Shown: positions 1 to 5,369 of the stretch, in pieces
Layout: every line of letters begins with the position of its first letter
Numbering within the stretch: position 1 is the first letter of the stretch
From: Candidatus Kapaibacterium sp.
GTDB lineage: Bacteria; Bacteroidota; Ignavibacteria; Kapaibacteriales; UBA2268
NCBI GenBank assembly: GCA_027858275.1
Contig: JAQIDA010000013.1
Coordinates: 1-7,035 of the forward strand
Direction: 5' to 3'
Length of the DNA: 7,035 bases
The notes under the pieces: generated by a model
What the model was told of the DNA's origin: nothing
Database searches by the model: none
Seen by the model: the letters and a program-made list of their open reading frames with translations, nothing else
Program-made: the position numbers and the translations under genes

Positions 1-885
1 GGTTTGTTGTTCGCTACCGCTTTATTCATTTTTTTCTTTGCCGGTTTCAAGCTCGAAGCGGATACTTTCGATAAAGATTTAATGTTCGCTCCACTTTTTG
101 CTCAGGCGGCGGAAGCAGGAATTGATTCTGTGTTTTTGCAAAAGCTAATTGACCATCCGGGAACTTCATTCAAAATGAAGTACGTCAAGATAAACGTCAG
201 CGGATTTCTCAAAAAACCGGACTATTCACACAATTACAATGCGAATGCCGTGAATAAATCGATGAAGTTCTATACCGAGAATTTCGACCTGCTTGATTCA
301 GCGGAGAAAAAATACTCCGTTCCAAAGGAAGTGATAACCTCTATAATATGGGTAGAGACCAGGCACGGCGGCTACCTCGGAAAACATCATATTCCGTCTG
401 TCTATCTCAGTACCGCGACCGCCAACGATCCTGATCATGTAGAATTCAACAAGAATGTGCTTCGTGACGGCTTCAAAGGCAGCAAAGCGAAATTGAAAAA
501 ACTGGAAACAAAAATCGAAAAACGCGCGGCAAGAAAAGCAAAATGGGCAATGAAGCAGCTCAAGGCACTTCAGGAGATAGATCAAGATTCATCTCGCAAC
601 ATATTTGATATCAAAGGATCATGGGCGGGAGCTTTCGGATTATCTCAGTTTCTTCCGACGAGTTATCTTAGCTATGCCGTTGACGGAGACGGGGATTCGG
701 ATATTGATTTATTCTCAGTTCCGGACGCAATTTTCTCTGTCGCGAATTATCTCAAAAGCAACGGTTGGCGCAAATCTAAGACATCTCATAAGAAGGCTGT
801 TTTTCATTATAATAATAGTAAGGCTTATGTGGGGGCTGTATTGAAGTTGGCGGAGAAGATTGAGGCGGAGGCGGTGGAGAAGTGA
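1..885 (+). CDS. Lytic murein transglycosylase, MltB/SLT_2 type (5' partial)
   Basis: Likely an exported enzyme that cleaves the MurNAc-GlcNAc bond of peptidoglycan, leaving 1,6-anhydro-MurNAc ends. Numbering from the TTG at position 4, residues 2-14 are a hydrophobic stretch like a signal-peptide core. No basic residue precedes it and the frame is open to base 1, so the true start probably lies just outside the window. The catalytic region is clear: IIWVETRHGG at 114-123, with Glu118 as the expected catalytic acid, then GSWAGAFGLSQFLPTSY at 205-221, a GDGDSDIDLF segment, and DAIFSVANYLKSNGW at 241-255. These match the MltB family in order and wording. A Lys-rich helical insert (about 158-190) separates the two halves and may be a coiled coil. 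HYNNSKAYV near 268-276 matches the usual C-terminal family motif. No peptidoglycan-binding domain follows. The gene ends in TGA. Family assignment is firm; exact substrate and lipoprotein status are not visible. Confidence 0.92.
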   Translation, partial: GLLFATALFIFFFAGFKLEADTFDKDLMFAPLFAQAAEAGIDSVFLQKLIDHPGTSFKMKYVKINVSGFLKKPDYSHNYNANAVNKSMKFYTENFDLLDSAEKKYSVPKEVITSIIWVETRHGGYLGKHHIPSVYLSTATANDPDHVEFNKNVLRDGFKGSKAKLKKLETKIEKRAARKAKWAMKQLKALQEIDQDSSRNIFDIKGSWAGAFGLSQFLPTSYLSYAVDGDGDSDIDLFSVPDAIFSVANYLKSNGWRKSKTSHKKAVFHYNNSKAYVGAVLKLAEKIEAEAVEK

Positions 886-930
886 TTTTGGTTTTTAGCT
901 AGAGCTTGTATCATAAGTCTAAATTGGACA

Positions 931-968
931 TCAGATGGAATCCACTTTCTTTAGTGGATTCCATCTGA
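931..968. other. 16-bp perfect hairpin without a U-tract
   Basis: Arms TCAGATGGAATCCACT (931-946) and AGTGGATTCCATCTGA (953-968) pair perfectly around the 6-nt loop TTCTTT. It starts 45 bp after the transglycosylase stop and is the obvious candidate for its 3' end. However, the bases after it on the + strand are GAGAAAAAG, and no T-run follows on the minus strand either, so it is not a standard intrinsic terminator. It could stabilise the mRNA 3' end, act as a U-less terminator, or be a repeat element. The loop is shared with two hairpins further right. Confidence 0.75.
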
Positions 969-1025
969 GAAAAAGCCGAATAATTGACTTATTATACAGA
1001 TTCTTACAGAACCTCATCCTCCCCG

Positions 1026-1212
1026 CAACATCGCGGCTTTAGCCCGATGTCTTCTGCAACCGAAAATCAAACCTTCGGAAGGTAAAGAAACCTTCCGAAG
1101 GTAGTGCTAAAAAATATTGTTATCCGCACCTTCCGAGGGTTTCTTTACCCTCGGCAAGGTTTCGTAGAGCAGAAAAGAAATGTCTTTCGCGGCAAGCTAA
1201 AGCATGCCGTTG
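1026..1212. repeat. Inverted pair of two-hairpin palindromic modules
   Basis: Module A (1026-1102, + strand) and module B (1212-1128, minus strand) share an architecture. Each has CAAC, then a hairpin with apex GCTTTAGC, then a spacer with TTCTGC and GAAA, then a 13-bp hairpin with loop AAAGAA. In A the second hairpin is ACCTTCGGAAGGT / ACCTTCCGAAGGT. In B it is ACCTTGCCGAGGGT / ACCCTCGGAAGGT with one bulged G. The modules face each other across an AT-rich 25-bp spacer (1103-1127). The layout resembles REP/BIME or MITE-like palindromic repeats. No coding sequence is visible, and its copy number elsewhere cannot be judged from here. Confidence 0.8.
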
Positions 1213-1280
1213 CGCTTGTAGAAAAAATGCAATAATTTTTCGGGATAGATCAATCCTCCCCCCGCCACCCAAAAAAAATA

Positions 1281-1309
1281 TTGCTAAAAACCTCCAAATT
1301 TCGTATTAT
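1281..1309 (+). promoter_or_regulatory. Sigma70-like promoter candidate for the acyl-CoA synthetase gene
   Basis: TTGCTA (1281-1286) and TATTAT (1304-1309) are separated by 17 bp. Transcription would begin near 1316, giving a leader of about 33 nt before the ATG at 1349. By eye it is the best promoter match in this intergenic region. Confidence 0.5.
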
Positions 1310-1348
1310 ACGCTAATGTGTTGTATATTTAACATTCCAAAGGTTGTT

Positions 1349-3154
1349 ATGAAATTCACGACTGTTCCTGAAATGTTTATAAAGATTTGCGATGAATTCG
1401 CTGACTCCAAAACTGCTTATAGATACAAAGTTGGTGAAGAATATTTGGACATGAGTTATGAGGAATTGCGTGACAAAGTGGAATGTCTTGCTGTAGGGCT
1501 GCTTGATCTGGGTGTTCGCGCCGGAGATCGTATCGGAATTATAGCAGAGAACAGCCTGAGTTGGATTCTCTCCGATTTTGCGATAATAAGTATCGGCGCC
1601 ATCGATGTGCCTGTATTTCCTTCGCTCACTGCCAAGCAGGCGGAATATGTATTCAACGATTGCGAAGCTGCGGTTGTGATCGTATCCAACAGTTTTCAGC
1701 TGAACAAAATACTCGAAATCAAGCCGAATATGCCGAATTTGAGACATATTATCGTAATTGATCCGGATTACAAATCATCCGATCTCAGTGTGAAAACTAT
1801 AAACGGTTTGATTGATCGAGGCTCCAAGTTAAAAGATAAAGATGAACGAAGAAATCTTTTAATCGAATCAGTAGCGATAATCAATCCCAAGGACGTTTTC
1901 ACTATAATTTATACAAGCGGTACTACCGGAAACCCCAAAGGAGTAATGCTTACAAATGAAAATGTTATGTCCAACGTGACCGGCGTGACGGACTTAGATA
2001 TAATTAAACACGACGATGTATTTTTATCATTCTTGCCGCTTTGTCACTCCTACGAGCGTACCGCCGGTTATTATTCCCCGTTTTCAAAGGGGGCAACAGT
2101 GGCTTTGGCTCAATCAACGGAGACCGTTGCGACTAATATTCAAGAGGTAAGCCCGACTATTATGACAACCGTTCCCCGCTTGCTCGAGATGATCAAGAAA
2201 AAAGTATATGCCGGAGTCGAACGCGGTTCAGGCGCAAAAAAGAAGATATTTTATTGGGCAGTCAAAACCGGTATAGATTACTTCTACGCCACTCAGAATA
2301 ATGAAGTCAGCTATGGTCTTAAGAAGAAGTATGGGATTGCCGATAAATTGGTTTTCTCAAAAATCAGAGCAAAAACCGGCGGAAAACTTGACAGATTCGT
2401 ATCGGGCGGCGCAGGACTGCCTATTGACGTCTGCGAATTTTTCCTTGCAGCCGGCTTCAGAGTTCTCGAAGGCTATGGATTGACAGAATCCTCGCCTGTG
2501 ATAGCTGTGAATCATCCTGATTCAATTGAGCCGGGAACAGTAGGGCCTCCTTTCGCCAACGTGGATGTTAAGATCGCTGAAGACGGTGAAGTTTTGGCAC
2601 GAGGCTTAAGTATTATGAAAGGCTATTGGAATGATCCCGTAGCCACCAAAGTGGCAATTGACGAAGAAGGCTGGCTTTATACCGGTGATATTGGGTTAAT
2701 CACGGAAAAGGGAAATCTTAAGATTGTGGACAGGAAAAAATATCTTTTTGTCAGCACAGGCGGCAAGAATATAGCTCCTCAGCCTATCGAACAATTGCTT
2801 TGCCAAAGCGCCTACATCGAACATTGTGTGCTGCTGGGCGACAACAGGGATTATATCACTGCGCTTCTGACACCTGATATAAGCATGCTTAAAATAGTGG
2901 CGGAGAACTTCGATATCAAGTATGATCAAGATTTTGAATTAATTAATCACCCCAAGATTCTGACAGCTATGAAGCAAGATATAGACCGTCTGCAAAATGA
3001 TTTATCAAAACACGAGCGAGTTCGCAAATTCCACTTGTTAAATGAATCATTTACAGTAGAAAGCGGTGAATTAACTCCTAAACTCAGTGTAAAACGTCAT
3101 GTGGTTGAAAGAAAATATTCCTTCTTGATTGATAAGATGTATGATATTGGGTAG
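1349..3154 (+). CDS. Long-chain fatty acyl-CoA synthetase (AMP-forming)
   Basis: Cytoplasmic or membrane-peripheral enzyme that should activate a fatty acid with ATP to acyl-AMP and then acyl-CoA, feeding lipid synthesis or beta-oxidation. The 601-residue product has the adenylate-forming core motifs in order: P-loop YTSGTTGNPKG (188-198), YGLTESSP (376-383), GWLYTGDIG (441-449) and the long-chain FACL signature DRKKYLFVSTGGKNIAPQP (461-479). Length is normal for bacterial FadD15-like enzymes. I chose ATG 1349 over the in-frame ATG 1316. AAAGG at 1339-1343 sits 5 nt before it, family similarity begins at MKFTTVPEMF, and 1316 would be at or before the predicted transcript start. One oddity is the A10 motif, which reads ELTPKLSVKR (574-583) and has Ser580 where the catalytic Lys usually sits. 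It is a monocistronic unit ending in TAG before a terminator. Chain-length preference cannot be read from sequence. Confidence 0.93.
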   Translation: MKFTTVPEMFIKICDEFADSKTAYRYKVGEEYLDMSYEELRDKVECLAVGLLDLGVRAGDRIGIIAENSLSWILSDFAIISIGAIDVPVFPSLTAKQAEYVFNDCEAAVVIVSNSFQLNKILEIKPNMPNLRHIIVIDPDYKSSDLSVKTINGLIDRGSKLKDKDERRNLLIESVAIINPKDVFTIIYTSGTTGNPKGVMLTNENVMSNVTGVTDLDIIKHDDVFLSFLPLCHSYERTAGYYSPFSKGATVALAQSTETVATNIQEVSPTIMTTVPRLLEMIKKKVYAGVERGSGAKKKIFYWAVKTGIDYFYATQNNEVSYGLKKKYGIADKLVFSKIRAKTGGKLDRFVSGGAGLPIDVCEFFLAAGFRVLEGYGLTESSPVIAVNHPDSIEPGTVGPPFANVDVKIAEDGEVLARGLSIMKGYWNDPVATKVAIDEEGWLYTGDIGLITEKGNLKIVDRKKYLFVSTGGKNIAPQPIEQLLCQSAYIEHCVLLGDNRDYITALLTPDISMLKIVAENFDIKYDQDFELINHPKILTAMKQDIDRLQNDLSKHERVRKFHLLNESFTVESGELTPKLSVKRHVVERKYSFLIDKMYDIG

Positions 3155-3180
3155 TGGTTCAAAATTTAATTTCAATCTGT

Positions 3181-3229
3181 TCATCCGATGACTGTTGATT
3201 CAATCAAAATGTCATCGGATGATTTTTTT
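3181..3229 (+). terminator. Rho-independent terminator of the acyl-CoA synthetase gene
   Basis: TCATCCGATGAC (3181-3192) and GTCATCGGATGA (3211-3222) form a perfect 12-bp stem followed at once by seven T residues (3223-3229). The 18-nt loop itself contains TTGATT/AATCAA, which could stack as an inner helix. It starts 27 nt after the TAG stop and separates this gene from the convergent PASTA gene. No T-run follows on the minus strand, so it works mainly rightward. Confidence 0.9.
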
Positions 3230-3236
3230 GCCGAAT

Positions 3237-3488
3237 TTATAAAGAATAAGTAATATTCACAATCGTATTTTGACGAATGATTTCACCTTCTGCAGGTGAT
3301 TGTGACACCACTGTATTAGGTTCATAAGTCCCCTTAGATATTGGCGTTCTTATCCCCATAAAGAGACCGGATTCTGTCAGAATGAGTTCAGCGTCTTCTA
3401 TGCTAAGACCGACTAAACGCGGCATCAGAACTTGATTCTCACTGCCTTTACTCACTATCAAATCAACAATACTGCCGTACGGAACAGC
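3237..3488 (-). pseudogene. In-frame 3' remainder of the PASTA-domain gene
   Basis: Directly after the TAA at 3491-3489 the same frame stays open for 83 codons to a second TAA at 3239-3237. It starts AVPYGSIVDLIVSKG, which is exactly the missing end of PASTA repeat 2. It continues as a complete third repeat (QVLMPRLVGLSIEDAEL ... VVSQSPAEGEIIRQNT ... VNITYSL). Both pieces share a reading frame, so the lesion is a single nonsense codon and not a frameshift. Restored, the protein would have 252 residues, with one transmembrane helix and three PASTA repeats. The lesion may be a real recent mutation, a base-call error, or a readthrough site. Independent translation from the TTG at 3461 is possible but unlikely, since it would start inside a domain strand. 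Confidence 0.8.
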
Positions 3489-3995
3489 TTAGCCTGATGC
3501 TAAATTCTGAGCGATGATCGTGTCAATACCAATGTTGTTATGAAATTTATATGATATATCCCCGAGTTCCAATCCCTTGCGCATCAAGGCCACTCTGGCT
3601 GCACGAAGCGAACGCCCTTTCAGCCGCGGAACTTTCACAACTTCGCCGCCCTTACTTATAGTCAATAAAATACGTCGACCGTATTTGACAATATTGCCGG
3701 CTTTAGGGCTTTGGTTCACGATATAATCAGGAGGAATATTTTCATTATATTGGTGCACGCCAACTTCGTATTTCAACCCTTTAGCTCGCAAAGTATCCTC
3801 GGCGGCTTCCAATGATAAATCTTTGACGTCAGGAACTGTTACTTTTTGTGTGTTATGAACCGACGAAGGAATAATCCAATAATCCAAAACTACGCCGAAA
3901 ATCAGTACGAGTGTATAAAAAGCGATACCATATAAAAAATATGGAAGAACTTTTCTGAATTTGCTTTGAGGATAATTTGATTGTTCCGTGTTCAT
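3489..3995 (-). CDS. Membrane-anchored PASTA-domain protein, N-terminal part ended by a premature TAA
   Basis: As read, this encodes 168 residues from ATG 3995. A TTG at 4013 would add six residues, but ATG is preferred. Residues 1-16 are polar with basic residues, 17-41 form one transmembrane helix, and the rest should lie outside the cytoplasmic membrane. PASTA repeat 1 spans about 51-116 (VTVPDVKDLSLEAAEDTL ... YIVNQSPKAG ... LLTISKGGE). Repeat 2 begins at about 119 (VVKVPRLKGRSLRAA) and reaches IIAQNLASG, where TAA cuts it off. PASTA repeats are known from PknB-type kinases and PBP2x, where they sense or bind peptidoglycan; neither a kinase nor a transpeptidase domain is present here. A structural or regulatory envelope role is therefore inference. 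Its partner is the in-frame remainder at 3237-3488. No strong Shine-Dalgarno is visible. Confidence 0.8.
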   Translation of the reverse strand: MNTEQSNYPQSKFRKVLPYFLYGIAFYTLVLIFGVVLDYWIIPSSVHNTQKVTVPDVKDLSLEAAEDTLRAKGLKYEVGVHQYNENIPPDYIVNQSPKAGNIVKYGRRILLTISKGGEVVKVPRLKGRSLRAARVALMRKGLELGDISYKFHNNIGIDTIIAQNLASG

Positions 3996-4031
3996 AATAT
4001 ACAAATGATTCAAAATTAAATAATGTTTCTT

Positions 4032-4060
4032 ATAATGAGTAAGATACGAAGAAATCTCAA
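4032..4060 (-). promoter_or_regulatory. Promoter candidate for the PASTA gene
   Basis: On the minus strand, TTGAGA (4060-4055) and CATTAT (4037-4032) are 17 bp apart, placing the start near 4025 and a leader of about 30 nt before ATG 3995. Closer to the gene, TAATTTTG (4018-4011) also fits the TAnnTTTG form of the Bacteroidota -7 element. Which one is used cannot be decided here. Confidence 0.3.
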
Positions 4061-4110
4061 AACAAGACAGTGCTTTTTATAGTTTTACAATTTTATAGTC
4101 TCTTATCCCT

Positions 4111-4118
4111 TATATTTG
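4111..4118 (+). promoter_or_regulatory. TAnnTTTG-type promoter element upstream of the DHH phosphoesterase gene
   Basis: TATATTTG matches the -7 consensus TAnnTTTG described for Bacteroidota primary sigma factors and lies 36 bp before ATG 4155. Upstream TTTACA (4084-4089) is a possible distal element, but the 21-bp gap is long for a sigma70 pair. The divergent PASTA promoter candidate lies less than 100 bp to the left. Confidence 0.35.
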
Positions 4119-4154
4119 TAGTTAACTGAAATAATAATTTAACTCCGAAAAAAA

Positions 4155-5198
4155 ATGAACAACATAAAAATGAGCGGATTGAAAATATCTGAAACCGCGG
4201 AAGAACTAAAAAGCAATTGTCAAATTGCCGTTGAAATAATAAAAAAAGCAAAACGAGTCACTGTCACATCTCATAGAAACCCGGACGGTGACGCGATCGG
4301 TTCCGAATTGGGATTGTATTACTACATAAAGAATTTTGCCGAAGAAGTAAGAATCATCAATCACAGTCACGTCCCGTACAATTATGAATTCCTCGTAGGC
4401 AGCGAGGATATTTATTTGTATGATGCCGCAAGAGACGATGAGTACATTTTGAATTCCGATTTGATAATCGTTGCCGATGTCAACGATACTTATCGCTTGC
4501 AATCAGTCGGCGAACCGGTTAGAAATTCTAGAGCTGTGAAACTGCTTATAGACCACCATCTTGCTCCCAAAGATTTCGCTGATCACTGTATAGTCGATTG
4601 CGAGGCCTCATCAACCGGTGAGATAGTTTGGAAAATGATTAGGGAGGATGTAGGAGCGATAATTTCACCCGAAGCTGCCGCACCTCTTTATGCCGCAATA
4701 ATGACTGACACCGGAAGCTTCCGCTATCCGAGAACAGATGCCGAATTGCACGCTATAGTATCTGATTTGATTGCCTGCGGTGCCGATCCTGTCTCGATTT
4801 ACGACAATATATTCAACAGAATGCCTGTCAGAGCAATGAGATTGCTCGGTGAAGCTTACACAGGAATGGAACTTTTTCACGGCGAACAGCTCTGCATAAT
4901 GATTTTAAAAAATGAGCATTTTGATAGATCTAAAGCAGAACGCGATGATGTCGAAGGTTTTGTCGAAACAGCCATGTCCATGAACGGAGTGAAAATAGCC
5001 GTCTTATTGGCAGAAAAGAAAAACAGCGACGAGATAAGAATTTCATTCCGGTCCAAAGCTGATTATGAAGTGCGTGATGTAGCGGTCAGTCTTAACGGAG
5101 GGGGACACAAGCAAGCCTCGGGAGCCAGAGTCAGCGGAATAGCGATAGAGGAAGTGAAAAATATAGTAGCCGAGAAATTTGCCGGCAGATTAAAATAA
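4155..5198 (+). CDS. nrnA: DHH/DHHA1 phosphoesterase, bifunctional nanoRNase / pAp phosphatase type
   Basis: Cytoplasmic Mn-dependent phosphoesterase of the NrnA/RecJ-like DHH superfamily. Characterised relatives degrade RNA oligonucleotides of 2-5 nt and remove the 3' phosphate of pAp, a by-product of sulfate assimilation and CoA-dependent carrier modification. The 347-residue product carries the metal-binding motifs in order: HRNPDGDAIGSE (40-51, with D44 and D46), VADVNDTYRL (D108), LIDHH (131-135, the DHH triplet) and MTDTGSFRYP (183-192, D185). The C-terminal DHHA1 substrate-binding domain ends with GGGHKQASGA (315-324). Length is slightly above the typical 310-340. The start at 4155 follows an A-rich run with no Shine-Dalgarno; ATG 4170 is an alternative. 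The gene stands alone, divergent from the PASTA gene and convergent with lat. Family is certain; the split between nanoRNase and pAp phosphatase activity is inference. Confidence 0.9.
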   Translation: MNNIKMSGLKISETAEELKSNCQIAVEIIKKAKRVTVTSHRNPDGDAIGSELGLYYYIKNFAEEVRIINHSHVPYNYEFLVGSEDIYLYDAARDDEYILNSDLIIVADVNDTYRLQSVGEPVRNSRAVKLLIDHHLAPKDFADHCIVDCEASSTGEIVWKMIREDVGAIISPEAAAPLYAAIMTDTGSFRYPRTDAELHAIVSDLIACGADPVSIYDNIFNRMPVRAMRLLGEAYTGMELFHGEQLCIMILKNEHFDRSKAERDDVEGFVETAMSMNGVKIAVLLAEKKNSDEIRISFRSKADYEVRDVAVSLNGGGHKQASGARVSGIAIEEVKNIVAEKFAGRLK

Positions 5199-5244
5199 GC
5201 ATGCTTTCGTAAGAGACCATCTGTAGAAAAACAATCTCACACCG

Positions 5245-5295
5245 TCTTCCGTAGGGGCAAACCCTTGTGGTTGCCCGGCGATATTTAACGGAAGA
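5245..5295. repeat. Nested palindromic repeat between convergent genes
   Basis: The outer arms TCTTCCGT (5245-5252) and ACGGAAGA (5288-5295) enclose an inner hairpin. That hairpin pairs GGGCAA-A-CC (5255-5263, one bulged A) with GGTTGCCC (5269-5276) around the loop CTTGT. The core GTAGGGGC...GCCC resembles palindromic intergenic repeats common in many environmental bacterial genomes (from memory). No T-run follows, so it is probably a dispersed repeat rather than the terminator. Confidence 0.6.
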
Positions 5296-5316
5296 ACAAT
5301 CATAAATTCAAAAGTA

Positions 5317-5343
5317 AGAGCCCCCTCTCAAGGAGGGCTCTTT
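5317..5343. terminator. Probable bidirectional terminator of nrnA and lat
   Basis: AGAGCCC (5317-5323) pairs with GGGCTCT (5335-5341), and TC/GA extend the stem after a two-C bulge. On the + strand TT continues after the stem, giving a short TTT. On the minus strand the stem is followed by TTACTTTTG, a loose U-rich tail. It lies between two convergent stop codons, 119 bp after nrnA and 27 bp after lat, so it can serve both. Confidence 0.65.
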
Positions 5344-5369
5344 CCATAGAGTTTCAGCAGGTCAAAATA

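Larger units (their letters stand above)
886..1280. other. Non-coding interval, contents described
   Basis: I see no credible gene in this stretch. It holds the U-less hairpin at 931-968 and the inverted repeat modules at 1026-1212. It also holds two similar C-rich strings, CATCCTCCCCGC (1015-1026) and CAATCCTCCCCCCGC (1251-1265), which loosely flank the modules. The promoter candidate for the acyl-CoA synthetase gene begins at its right end. Confidence 0.7.

Noticed and set aside
298..585. 95-codon minus-strand frame opposite the lytic transglycosylase
   Set aside because: It is Phe- and Cys-rich, has no domain, and covers the conserved catalytic region of the real gene; a shadow frame.
984..995. 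TTGACT/TATTAT as a promoter downstream of the transglycosylase
   Set aside because: The two hexamers are adjacent rather than about 17 bp apart and neither has a partner at the correct distance.
1071..1160. CRISPR array in the repeated ACCTTC...GAAGGT region
   Set aside because: There are only two copies, they are inverted relative to each other, they are internally palindromic, and no regular spacers or cas genes are present.
1316..1348. Upstream ATG as the start of the acyl-CoA synthetase
   Set aside because: It has no ribosome binding site, sits at the predicted transcription start, and adds 11 residues without family similarity; ATG 1349 has AAAGG at good spacing.
1313..1747. 144-codon reading frame on the minus strand inside the acyl-CoA synthetase gene
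   Set aside because: It lies opposite strongly conserved adenylation-domain coding sequence and shows no recognisable domain; it is a shadow frame.
3489..3491. Alternative genetic code with TAA as sense
   Set aside because: nrnA ends in TAA at the expected family C-terminus and the restored PASTA gene also ends in TAA; TGA and TAG also end complete genes here.
3237..4013. Frameshift in the PASTA gene
   Set aside because: The two reading pieces are in the same frame (their start positions differ by a multiple of three) and the sequence reads straight through one TAA, so it is a nonsense codon, not an indel.
4206..4502. 98-codon minus-strand frame opposite the DHH phosphoesterase
   Set aside because: It mirrors the conserved HRNPDGDAIGSE region and has no start signal or domain of its own.
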